This document shows positions 1-6,944 of a stretch of DNA of 11,725 bases, one piece after another. Position 1 is the first letter of the stretch. Every line of letters starts with the position of its first letter. The notes below the pieces were generated by a model. It was given only the letters and a program-made list of their open reading frames with translations. It had not been told where the DNA came from and made no database searches. The stretch is from assembly GCA_963579925.1 (NCBI GenBank), contig CAUZJA010000076.1, forward strand, positions 1 through 11,725. The letters run 5' to 3'. The DNA comes from UBA1151 sp963579925. Lineage in GTDB: Bacteria; Chloroflexota; Dehalococcoidia; Lucifugimonadales; Lucifugimonadaceae. The position numbers and the translations under genes were made by a program.

Positions 1-34
1 GCAGTACTGCAGAACTGAGTGATTATTCAGCCCA

Positions 35-58
35 ACTGCTGTCAAAACTGCTGTCAAA
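35..58. repeat. Two tandem copies of a 12-bp unit
   Basis: The unit ACTGCTGTCAAA occurs twice with no gap, at 35-46 and 47-58. It lies outside the tRNA terminator, near the window edge. On the plus strand it falls in a frame open from position 3 to about 137, where it encodes a repeated LLSK. I cannot tell whether it is part of a gene end or a chance slippage duplication. Confidence 0.8.
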
Positions 59-61
59 AAG

Positions 62-102
62 AAAAACGGCCAGCCCCAGACAATGGGTAACTGACCGTTT
101 TT
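62..102 (-). terminator. Intrinsic terminator downstream of tRNA-Ala
   Basis: The arms at 62-73 and 91-102 form a stem with A-rich and T-rich flanks. Read on the minus strand the stem is AAAAACGGTCAG with CTGGCCGTTTTT, fully paired apart from one U-G wobble, and it ends in a U run. Read on the plus strand the same position becomes a C-A mismatch, so the structure favours minus-strand transcription. It begins 15 bp past the tRNA 3' end, as expected for a tRNA transcript terminator. Confidence 0.8.
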
Positions 103-116
103 CAGTTCAAAAGTGG

Positions 117-192
117 TGGTGGAGCTGATCGGACTCGAACCGACGACCCCCTGCTTGCAAAGCAGGTGCTCTCCCAGCTGAGCTACAGCCCC
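117..192 (-). tRNA. tRNA-Ala (anticodon UGC)
   Basis: The minus strand folds as a complete 76-nt tRNA. The 5' arm GGGGCTG (192-186) pairs with CAGCTCC (127-121), including the G3-U70 wobble that is the classic identity element of alanine tRNAs. The anticodon stem CCTGC/GCAGG encloses the loop TTTGCAA, giving anticodon TGC, which reads GCA and related alanine codons. The T arm contains GGTTCGAGTCC. The discriminator A is at 120 and the CCA end is encoded at 119-117. An intrinsic terminator follows at 62-102. No second tRNA or rRNA gene is visible next to it. The 3' side of tRNA genes is a common integration target, and the window edge lies only 116 bp beyond. Confidence 0.98.
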
Positions 193-676
193 ACGATAGT
201 TTGCGATTTGGGGCCGGTGATTCTTGGCTCAATCGCACTCTGGAGAGCGGAGAGTCTGGCTTCAGAACTCTCAATCATTTGAGGTTATCACTGGCGAGAC
301 CCGTCTGGCGCTAATATTCCGAACGTTGATCCGAGATCCTTGGCAGCATGTCATCCATCTGCGAGCTGAAGCTTTCTACCGCATGATGTGGACATATGTA
401 TGATTTGATACGTTTGGCAATTCCTGTTGATTGGAAATCGTCACAGTGGATCACTTGTGTGGTGGAAGGCCAATCCCTCGGACTCAATGCGGCATTCTTC
501 AGTGGATGGATTCGACCATCAGATTGTGGGCATTATTGTTTCGGAGCAGAGTGATCGATAGCAAAATACGTGGTATACCTGAGTGAATACGAATCGTAAT
601 CACCCCACAGTCATCTACGTGGCTATTCTACTTAAGACGAAAAAGTCGCCTAATTCACGGATGGCAGGAGCAACTA
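193..676. other. Gene-free region between tRNA-Ala and the flavin reductase gene
   Basis: These 484 bp lie between the tRNA 5' end and the next gene, which diverge, so the region should carry both promoters. I see no convincing gene. The longest plus-strand frame (396-554, 52 codons) has no ribosome-binding site and no recognisable motifs. A weak promoter candidate for the downstream gene is the extended -10 TGGTATACC at 571-579, with a poor -35 (GTGATC, 551-556) at 17-bp spacing. No clear promoter was found for the tRNA. No repeat or strong hairpin stands out. Confidence 0.6.
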
Positions 677-1159
677 ATGACAGATAGTGACCCAAGCGCA
701 GGGATCAGCCAGGCTGTATACGGCCTTTTGGCCGTGGGATCTGTTTCCGAAGATGGTGCGAAAGATGTGATGACAGCAAACTGGGGAACCCAGGTTTCGT
801 TTGATCCACGCGTTTACGCTGTCGCTGTGCAGTCCGACTCGCACACTGCCGCCAACATCAAGGCAAGTGGCGTGTTTTCTATCAACTTCATGCCGGGAGC
901 TACGCACGATCTTGCGCTCAAGTTCGCAGCGCACTCAACTTCTGGTGAAGGCAGGCTCGAAGGCGTAGGTTCGTCAGTACAGAGTACTGGGGCTCCCATT
1001 CTGGACGCTGCGATAGGTTGGGTTGAATGCAAAGTTATGGACTCCAATCAACCGGGCGATCACGTTGTGTTTTTTGGCGAAGTCATTGGAGGAAACGTTG
1101 GACCAGCGACTGGTGAACCGACCACTCTTTCAGCGGTTGATCTGAGTTACGCCGGCTAA
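677..1159 (+). CDS. Flavin reductase-like FMN-binding domain protein
   Basis: This 160-residue protein matches the flavin reductase-like split-barrel fold, which binds FMN and in characterised members passes electrons from NAD(P)H to a monooxygenase partner or to free flavin. The visible family pattern is the segment ANWGTQVSFDPRVYAVAV at residues 34-51, followed by SHTAANIKASGVFSINFM (55-72) and the late strand GDHVVFFGEV near residue 127. There is no signal peptide or membrane segment, so it should be cytoplasmic. The ATG at 677 has GGAG at 667-670 with a 6-nt spacer, which supports this start. At 160 residues it is a single-domain form. No monooxygenase is next to it, so the physiological partner is unknown. 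It could instead act as a stand-alone flavin-binding protein. It ends 22 bp before a perfect terminator. Confidence 0.85.
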   Translation: MTDSDPSAGISQAVYGLLAVGSVSEDGAKDVMTANWGTQVSFDPRVYAVAVQSDSHTAANIKASGVFSINFMPGATHDLALKFAAHSTSGEGRLEGVGSSVQSTGAPILDAAIGWVECKVMDSNQPGDHVVFFGEVIGGNVGPATGEPTTLSAVDLSYAG

Positions 1160-1181
1160 CTTTCCAGAGTTAGTAACAACA

Positions 1182-1211
1182 AAAAACGCCCGCCAATTGG
1201 CGGGCGTTTTT
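1182..1211. terminator. Bidirectional intrinsic terminator between convergent genes
   Basis: A perfect 13-bp stem, AAAAACGCCCGCC at 1182-1194 and its complement at 1199-1211, encloses the loop AATT. It has A-tracts on one side and T-tracts on the other, so it works on both strands. It sits between the stop of the flavin reductase gene (1159) and the stop of the minus-strand oxidoreductase (1226), and should end both transcripts. Confidence 0.95.
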
Positions 1212-1225
1212 GTTTTCGATTTTGT

Positions 1226-3511
1226 CTAGTCGGCAGAGATTACTCCGAGTCCTTCGAGAATTCGGGGCGGTTTCATTGGCGCACTCCGGAGCCGCACTCC
1301 AAGCGCGTCGTTGATGGCATTTGAAATCGCACCGATGGGCGGGGCGATGGTTACTTCACCAACACCCTTCACTCCAAATGGGTGGAGCGGATTCTCAACT
1401 TCAACCAGGATTGTTTCGATATCCGGAAGATCGAGTGATGTAGGCATTCTGTAGTCCAGGAAGCTGCTATTCACCATGCTGCCTTCGGCATCCATGAAGT
1501 ACTCTTCGTTCAACGCCCAGCCAATTCCCTGTGCTGCCCCGCCCTGCAATTGGCCTTCAACGTAGGCCGGGTGAATCGCCTTGCCCACGTCCTGAACAAC
1601 TGTGTAACGGATGATGTCTGACTTTCCGGTTTCAGTGTCAATTTCAATGTCAGCGACATGCACCCCAAAAGTACCCTCGGCCAGTGTGAGGTCCACTGTG
1701 GCGGTGATGCTCACCGGGCCTCCGGTACCTTCGAGCCGACCGGCCAGGTCCTCAAACGAGATGTTCAGTTCAGGATCGAATTTGGAACTGAATCCGTTCT
1801 GATCGTGAATGATGCTGTCAGGATCCACTTCCCACAGCATTGCTGCACGCAACCCCATCTCCGCGACCACAGCGGTTGCTGCGTCGTACGCGGCGTGCCC
1901 GGTGGCGTAGGTTGTCCGGCTGCCTCCGGTGGCGTCCGTATAGCCGACCAGGTCTGTATCGACGATTGTTGGCTTCATCTTTTCTGCGGGAATCCCAAGC
2001 ACTTCTGCAGCCTGCATAGCGATTGACGCACGAGTTCCGCCGATGTCTGTTGAGCCTTCAATCAGAGCTACGGTTGCATCTCTATTGACGCTCAGCGTCA
2101 CTGCCGATTTTCGTCCGGCGTTGCGCCAGAATCCGATTCCAATGCCACGCCCTCGCTTGATGTTTGGGTTTGACGATTGTTCAATCGGCGTCTGGTTATG
2201 GATAGAGTCCCGTGCGGCTTCAAGTACCTCAGTGGTTCCGATCTTGCCGAATATTGGACCAACGGCTCGTCGGTCGCCCTGTTTCGAAGCATTCAGGAGC
2301 CGGAACTCAAATGGATCCATGCCTATCTCTTTGCATATCTCATCGACTACAGACTCAACTGCGTACGCGACGTGTGTTGAACCGGGTGCTCGGTAGGCAG
2401 CGGTCTTGGGCTTCGTCACGACAATGTCGAAGCCATCTATTCGAACATTTGGAATGTTGTAAGCGGAGAAGCAGCATTCGGCTCCAGCAGCAACCGGAGA
2501 GCCAGGGTATGCGCCAGCCTCGTACCTCAAGTCGCCGGCAGCGGCGATGATCTTCCCGTTGGCATCAACGCCAATCTTCATTCCAATCACGGCACCGGCA
2601 CCGGGTCCGCTGGCCTCGAATACGTCTTTACGGCTCATGCTCAGTCGCACCGGCCGGCCGATCTTGCGCGACAGCACCGCAGCAGACGGCTCAAGGTAAA
2701 CCGGAATCTTGCCACCAAATCCTCCGCCAATCTCCATGGGAACCACTTTGATCTGCGATGGCGGGATGTTTAACACACCGGAAATCTGCTCACGTGCATT
2801 GAACGAGCCCTGGGTGCTTGTCCAAATGGTGATCTTGCCGTCTGGTGCCCAGAATGCTGTAGATGTTTGCATCTCAAGATAGCCCTGATGGGCACTCGCT
2901 ATGTCGAACTCTCGTTCAATCACTACGGCAGCGTCTGAAAACCCTTGATCTGGATCACCAAGCTCATGCCTGAAGTGGTCCGCGATATTGGTGGCAGATA
3001 CCGGCTCGCCCAAATGGTTTCCCACCAGGTCATCATGGAGGATAGGAGCGCCATCACCAATTGCTTGTCGCACACTGAGTACTGGTTCCAGAACTTCGTA
3101 GACCACGTTGATGGCCGCGGCCGCTTCCAGCGCTGTGTTCATGTCCGTTGCGGCAACGGCGGCTACTGGGTGGCCTTTGAAGACGACCTTGTCTCCTGCC
3201 ATAACGCGGTTAGAGGCAAACTTCAGACCTACGTTGCCCTCTTCGAGAAGATCAACAGTTCCTGATTTCGCAATGGGCATGTCCTTGCCGGTGATGACCC
3301 CAAGGACTCCGGGCATTGCTTCCGCAGCACTCACATCAATAGATTTGATGTTTGCGTGGGCATATGGACTCCTCAGAACCGCGCCAAGAGCAAGGTCGCC
3401 CATTCGGATATCCGCGCCGTAAAGCGCACGTCCAGTGACTTTCTCAAGCCCATCATGACGAATTGGGCGGGTTCCGATTACTCGATACTTGGACTCACTC
3501 GTGGCGACCAT
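1226..3511 (-). CDS. Xanthine dehydrogenase-family molybdopterin-binding (large) subunit
   Basis: This 761-residue protein is a molybdenum hydroxylase large subunit. It opens with the N-terminal aldehyde oxidase/xanthine dehydrogenase domain (KVTGRALYGADIRM, near residue 22). Molybdenum cofactor motifs follow: GGGFGGK at 262-268, AYRAPG at 372-377, and GVKGVGE near the C-terminus, where E719 is the expected catalytic glutamate. Length and motif order are normal for the family. The loop AYRAPG is neither the CO dehydrogenase form I AYRCSFR nor the form II AYRGAGR, so CO oxidation is unlikely; the substrate cannot be named. No iron-sulfur or FAD subunit gene is adjacent, so it is an orphan here. 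A longer frame reaches a TTG at 3565, but the ATG at 3511 has AAAGGA at a proper distance and is preferred. It lies on the same strand as, and 128 bp downstream of, a receiver gene. Confidence 0.93.
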   Translation of the reverse strand: MVATSESKYRVIGTRPIRHDGLEKVTGRALYGADIRMGDLALGAVLRSPYAHANIKSIDVSAAEAMPGVLGVITGKDMPIAKSGTVDLLEEGNVGLKFASNRVMAGDKVVFKGHPVAAVAATDMNTALEAAAAINVVYEVLEPVLSVRQAIGDGAPILHDDLVGNHLGEPVSATNIADHFRHELGDPDQGFSDAAVVIEREFDIASAHQGYLEMQTSTAFWAPDGKITIWTSTQGSFNAREQISGVLNIPPSQIKVVPMEIGGGFGGKIPVYLEPSAAVLSRKIGRPVRLSMSRKDVFEASGPGAGAVIGMKIGVDANGKIIAAAGDLRYEAGAYPGSPVAAGAECCFSAYNIPNVRIDGFDIVVTKPKTAAYRAPGSTHVAYAVESVVDEICKEIGMDPFEFRLLNASKQGDRRAVGPIFGKIGTTEVLEAARDSIHNQTPIEQSSNPNIKRGRGIGIGFWRNAGRKSAVTLSVNRDATVALIEGSTDIGGTRASIAMQAAEVLGIPAEKMKPTIVDTDLVGYTDATGGSRTTYATGHAAYDAATAVVAEMGLRAAMLWEVDPDSIIHDQNGFSSKFDPELNISFEDLAGRLEGTGGPVSITATVDLTLAEGTFGVHVADIEIDTETGKSDIIRYTVVQDVGKAIHPAYVEGQLQGGAAQGIGWALNEEYFMDAEGSMVNSSFLDYRMPTSLDLPDIETILVEVENPLHPFGVKGVGEVTIAPPIGAISNAINDALGVRLRSAPMKPPRILEGLGVISAD

Positions 3512-3516
3512 TGGTG

Positions 3517-3522
3517 TCCTTT
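3517..3522 (-). promoter_or_regulatory. Ribosome-binding site fixing the oxidoreductase start
   Basis: On the minus strand AAAGGA at 3522-3517 stands 5 nt before the ATG at 3511-3509. The alternative in-frame TTG at 3565 lies inside the inverted repeat and lacks such a site, so translation most likely starts at 3511. Confidence 0.75.
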
Positions 3523-3539
3523 GCGTTGATATCAGCCTG

Positions 3540-3567
3540 CTTTGCTTGCCTGGAATCGCAAGCAAAG
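3540..3567. promoter_or_regulatory. 10-bp perfect inverted repeat upstream of the oxidoreductase gene
   Basis: CTTTGCTTGC at 3540-3549 and its exact complement GCAAGCAAAG at 3558-3567 are separated by 8 bp. The repeat lies 28 to 56 bp before the ATG at 3511, between the receiver gene and the oxidoreductase. No U-run follows it, so it is not a standard terminator. An operator for a dimeric regulator or a leader-RNA hairpin would fit; which one is inference. Confidence 0.55.
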
Positions 3568-3639
3568 TCGTCTACGATGACGACCGATGGGAAGTCTAAC
3601 TGATGCGCTTGTCGAGGCGTAACCGGGAGGCCGGATTAC

Positions 3640-4035
3640 TCAGGTACTAGCTACCTTAAGTAGTTCATTCAATGTGAACGGTTTTGGCAGCACAGATGTA
3701 ACGCCCGGATCCGACAGCTTCTGGTTCGTCTCACGGTTCGTGAGGGCGCTCATCGCCACAACGGTGCGTGGCCGGGTCACGTTTCCAAATGGACCGAGAT
3801 GCCTGAGAAGCTCAAAGCCATCCATTCCGGGCAATGCGATGTCCAACAGCAGAACATCCGGCACTCTGGTTTGAATGTGAGCCAAGCCAGATTCTGCATC
3901 TGCCGCCGTAGACACGCGGTACCTGTCCATTATTTCCAGACCCTCTTTGAGGATATCTCTGAGGGATTCTTCATCATCAATGATGAGTACCTCACAAAGT
4001 GACTCCGTCACGTTCGAGTTTGCATCCGTGGTCAT
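3640..4035 (-). CDS. Single-domain response regulator (receiver only)
   Basis: This 131-residue protein is a stand-alone CheY-like receiver that accepts a phosphoryl group from a histidine kinase. The acidic pair is D20-D21, the phospho-acceptor is D65 in VLLLDIALPGMDGFE, the conserved Ser is in VVAMSA (S96), and the switch lysine is K118 in LPKPF. There is no output domain, so it probably acts by protein contact or in a phosphorelay. Its ATG (4035) overlaps the ancestral stop of the preceding receiver gene (TGA 4034-4032) as ATGA. No strong ribosome-binding site of its own is seen, so it probably depended on translational coupling. It is the only intact member of the signalling block; a broken upstream receiver and kinase may leave it poorly translated and without its cognate input. 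Confidence 0.92.
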   Translation of the reverse strand: MTTDANSNVTESLCEVLIIDDEESLRDILKEGLEIMDRYRVSTAADAESGLAHIQTRVPDVLLLDIALPGMDGFELLRHLGPFGNVTRPRTVVAMSALTNRETNQKLSDPGVTSVLPKPFTLNELLKVAST

Positions 4036-4427
4036 CGCGCCGTTGTCTCACACGCGACTCGGAGTTCCTGGAGGGTAAACGGCTTTGCCAGCACGTAGTC
4101 TGCGCCAAGTCTGATGATCTTTTTCACCGTGTCGCTGTCAGTCAGTCCAGACATCGCAACAATCTTTTGTGGGCGATGATGCGCCTGCTAGCCATTTACT
4201 TCTTCCAGGACCGAAAATCCATTTCGGCCAGGCATGAGCATGTCCACCAGCAAGATATCTGGTTGTTCAGAGTCGTTTAATCTCAAGCCATCGTCACCGC
4301 TGGCCGCTAACACCACTGAACAACCAATGATAACGGTGAGGCACTCCTCCACCACTTCTCGCATCTGCTGCTCATCATCAACAACCAGAATTTTCATGTC
4401 TCGGGCAATACTCCTCGAAATACTCAT
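4032..4427 (-). pseudogene. Response regulator receiver interrupted by an in-frame TAG
   Basis: Read through one stop, this frame is a complete 131-residue receiver domain. It has KILVVDDEQQMREVV near the N-terminus (acidic pair DD), phospho-acceptor Asp in ILLVDMLMPGRNGF, then VAMSGLT and LAKPFTLQEL with the switch lysine. A TAG at 4188-4190 cuts it after residue 79, just past the phospho-acceptor, and removes the Ser and Lys motifs. Aligned by eye with the neighbouring receiver, the segment needs no gap and the TAG falls opposite an ordinary residue, so the lesion is one base substitution. It starts 9 bp after the kinase stop (4437-4439) and its original TGA overlaps the next start as ATGA. 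An alternative ATG start at 4397 exists but has a poorly spaced ribosome-binding site. Amber readthrough or a sequence error are the other explanations. Confidence 0.85.
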
Positions 4428-4436
4428 TCAGTCCAA

Positions 4437-6558
4437 CTAACCTGAGATCGGAAGTGGAATAGTCTGTCCGATGAATCCACCCCTGAGGTGCGTCTCTAGT
4501 CCCTTCTCGGTTGCCCGGGCTGGTGAGGTTGGGGCTGAGCCATCTGCCTCAAAAGTGAACGTAAAGGTGCTTCCCTCACCTGGGATACTTTCCGCCCAGA
4601 CTTTCCCACCGTGCAGTTCAACCAGTGACCAAACGATGTATAGCCCAAGTCGAGAGCCTTCTGAGAACGCTCTCGACTGCGCTGATGCACGTTCATAGGG
4701 GTTGAAGAGTCCGCCAATCTCATGTTCTGAGATGCCAACTCCGGTATCCGAAACGGATACAGCAATTGCACCTTCGTCGGTTCTTGTGGCTGAAATTGCT
4801 ACGTCCCCACCATCGGGCGAGTACTTGATCGCGTTGTCCAACAGGCTCTGAAGCACTTCGACGATTTTTGCCCTGTCGCAGATGGCGTAGCGGGCCTCAT
4901 CATCGATGTTTAGTTTCAACGTATGCACTTCGGAGCGGGCAGTTGTTTCATCTGAGAGCGATGATGTGATGGCTGCGAGATCGACGGCTGTTGGATCCAG
5001 TGAGATCCGGCCAGATTCCAGTGCCGACAGGTTGAGCAGCGTGTTGATCGTGGTTCGCATTCTGAGAGCCTGCGAGTGAATCAAACCAACCCACTTCTCA
5101 CGCTTAGTGGAGTCAACATCCGGGATCAACAAGAGCTCTGATGAGGCCAAGACCGATGCGAGTGGAGTCCGCAACTGGTGCGAGGTATGCGCTACGAACT
5201 CAGATTTCAATCGCTGGAGCTTTCGTTCTTCAGTAACGTCTCGAGCAACGATAGTCCGGCCTGTCAGTGATCCATCCCATCTGTAGATGGGGAAGCTGAC
5301 AAGATCAAGTTCCTGAAGCGACCATCCATGTGGCGCCAGAGTTGCCCTGCCGCGCCAGCTTCGTCGTACAGAAGCTCGGTGAGAGCTTCCTTATTCTGGC
5401 TATCCAGTTGACTTCCACCAATGCCATCTAGCATCAGAGAGTTCAGGTCCTGTCCCACCCTCACATTGAACTGCATGCCGAAAAGCGTCTTGAAGCGTTC
5501 GTTGATGTAAGCGATGTTGCCGGAAACGTCAGATACAACCACTCCATCTCTGGCGCCTTCGACAACGGCTTCCAGGATCTGGCGTTCGGCTGAAAGTGGC
5601 TCCCATGCGCCCCGCTCTCTGCGGCGCAAGATCTCGATAAGTACGAGTGTTCCAATCACGGTCGCTCCCAATCCGGCAGAGAAGCCGTAGACACGTGTAC
5701 ACAGAGGATCAAATAGTTCCGACTGCGCGTAAGCCACGGTGGTGATCCAGGGAGTGTTCTCCGGGTATTCGAAATAAACGATTCGTTCAACTTTGTCGAG
5801 TCCCGGGCCAAACCAGGCTTCGGTCGGCTGCGTCATCGCCTGCGCCCAAACGGCGCTTCCGGAAACGTTTTTGCCGATTGCGCCACCGGGATGCGGTGCT
5901 ACTTAGCCCGTGTCTGCTAGAACGACGCCGTTGCTGTCGAAGATTCCAGACTTGGCGGTCTCCGGGAAGCCACCGCTCATGTCTAAGTGTGATGATATTT
6001 CGCTCAAATCAGACTTGAGAACCAGATAGGCAGTTGCCCCGCCCAGTTCGTCTCGGACCGGAAAAGCGAACATGGCGTTGGGGATGCCTGTTCCGGGGTG
6101 AAAACGTTAGAAACGGTGAATGAGTTGGCACCGGCCACATCTTCAAAGAAGTTGACGGCTGGAATTCGGCTACCGACGCCACTGCGATCGGATGCTGCGA
6201 GCAGCATGCCATCGCGGTCAACCACAATTGCTCTGCTGTACGAATCACTCTGAGAGACGAAGTTGGAGAGGTATGCGCTGGCGTTGTCATCCAGAACTAC
6301 GCCTGACCGACTAGCCTGCACGGCTGGGAACATTGTTACGAAGTGGGAAGCGATTTGCTGGCTAACGCCTTCTGTCTTCCCTACGAAAGACTCTAACTGC
6401 TCATTGACCTGTGCTGACTGAAGCGCAAGTTGGGTCAGAGTTGCTTCCCGCCGGGACTCGTAGTCCTGCCATATCAGTACTACCGCAACGATAACCAATG
6501 GAATCAGTACACCGATAGCTGTAATCCGCCACTTTGCCGCTTGCCCGATCTTGTTCAC
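4437..6558 (-). pseudogene. Membrane Cache-PAS sensor histidine kinase, broken by two frameshifts and a stop
   Basis: Three frames join into one kinase of about 707 residues once three lesions are repaired. In order: transmembrane helix 1 (about 12-30), an extracytoplasmic Cache-like sensor region, transmembrane helix 2 (about 290-312), a PAS domain (GARDGVVVSDVSGNIAYINERF), HisKA with the phospho-accepting histidine in SHQLRTPLA (about residue 461), and a HATPase with N box LLDNAIKYSP and G1 DTGVGI. The lesions are a missing base near 6087 (CAGGC for an expected CAGGGC), a TAA at 5903-5905 (after VVLADTG), and a missing base near 5315 (CGCTTCAGG, where one extra C restores RFQELDL). The G2 box reads GSRLGLYI, with arginine where glycine is usual. 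The largest readable pieces are 6004-6558, 5264-5836 and 4437-5210. The last still encodes HisKA plus HATPase but lacks a natural start. Confidence 0.85.
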
Positions 6559-6569
6559 TTGAGTCCCCC
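6559..6569 (-). promoter_or_regulatory. Ribosome-binding site selecting the GTG start of the kinase
   Basis: On the minus strand GGGGGA at 6569-6564 stands 5 nt before the GTG at 6558-6556. From there the protein begins VNKIGQAAKWR and then the first transmembrane helix, a normal layout. The frame stays open upstream to a GTG at 6621, which lacks such a site. Confidence 0.65.
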
Positions 6570-6944
6570 AACTTGCGTAACCCCGGCGTCTGCTCAACGT
6601 GCATGGTAGGTCACCACGCACCGATTTGCCCCCGCATGAATCAGTTGGTGGGTGATTGCCTACCGCCTACGCTGTCGTACTTTTAGGCACTTCCGGAATG
6701 ATTTCAATATGGTTTAGGGCGTTCTCACCCACTTGTAACTTCATCATTACTTTCCGTTTACTTTGGACCCGCAAATCCACCGTTGATGGGTCTGTACTGG
6801 CTCGCAAATCTCCTGACGCGGGCACTGTTAGTGCCTCTGGTAATGCCTCTGGGAAACTCCTGGTGCTAAGATTTCGGCAACAACGCTCCCTTGTATAAAC
6901 ACCGTTCTTGGCACAAAGACTATTCAGGTAGGAGGGAAGACGAG
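6570..6944. other. Divergent intergenic region between kinase and EVE gene
   Basis: About 375 bp lie between two divergent genes and should hold promoters for both. A weak minus-strand candidate is TTGAAA (6707-6702) with TAAAAG (6685-6680) at 16-bp spacing. On the plus strand TATAAA at 6894-6899 could be a -10 for the EVE gene but has no good -35. A small perfect hairpin, GGCACT (6821-6826) with AGTGCC (6830-6835), and the short direct repeat TGCCTCTGG near 6832-6852 are present. Open frames on both strands here (6656-6898 plus, 6667-6957 minus) overlap each other, lack ribosome-binding sites and show no known motifs. Confidence 0.5.
6930..6935 (+). promoter_or_regulatory. Ribosome-binding site selecting a TTG start
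   Basis: AGGAGG at 6930-6935 is a perfect Shine-Dalgarno sequence 9 nt before the TTG at 6945. The resulting protein starts MGKTYWMIV, directly at the first strand of the EVE fold, whereas the frame extended back to 6891 adds an unrelated peptide. Confidence 0.75.

Noticed and set aside
396..554. 52-codon plus-strand frame upstream of the flavin reductase
   Set aside because: No ribosome-binding site, no motif, and a composition that looks like random intergenic sequence.
1658..3422. Several long open frames on the plus strand across the oxidoreductase gene
   Set aside because: They are antisense to a clearly conserved 761-residue protein, lack known motifs and have no consistent ribosome-binding sites.
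1226..3511. Carbon monoxide dehydrogenase large subunit (CoxL)
   Set aside because: The active-site loop is AYRAPG rather than AYRCSFR or AYRGAGR, and no coxS or coxM genes are adjacent.
3617..3637. GC-rich hairpin (CCGG-GAGG-CCGG) after the second receiver gene as a terminator
   Set aside because: The stem is only 4 bp before a bulge and no U-run follows, so termination is not supported.
5314..6088. Programmed ribosomal frameshifting in the kinase
   Set aside because: The sites lack a slippery heptamer and a following pseudoknot-like structure, both would be needed in one gene, and an unrelated in-frame TAA also interrupts it.
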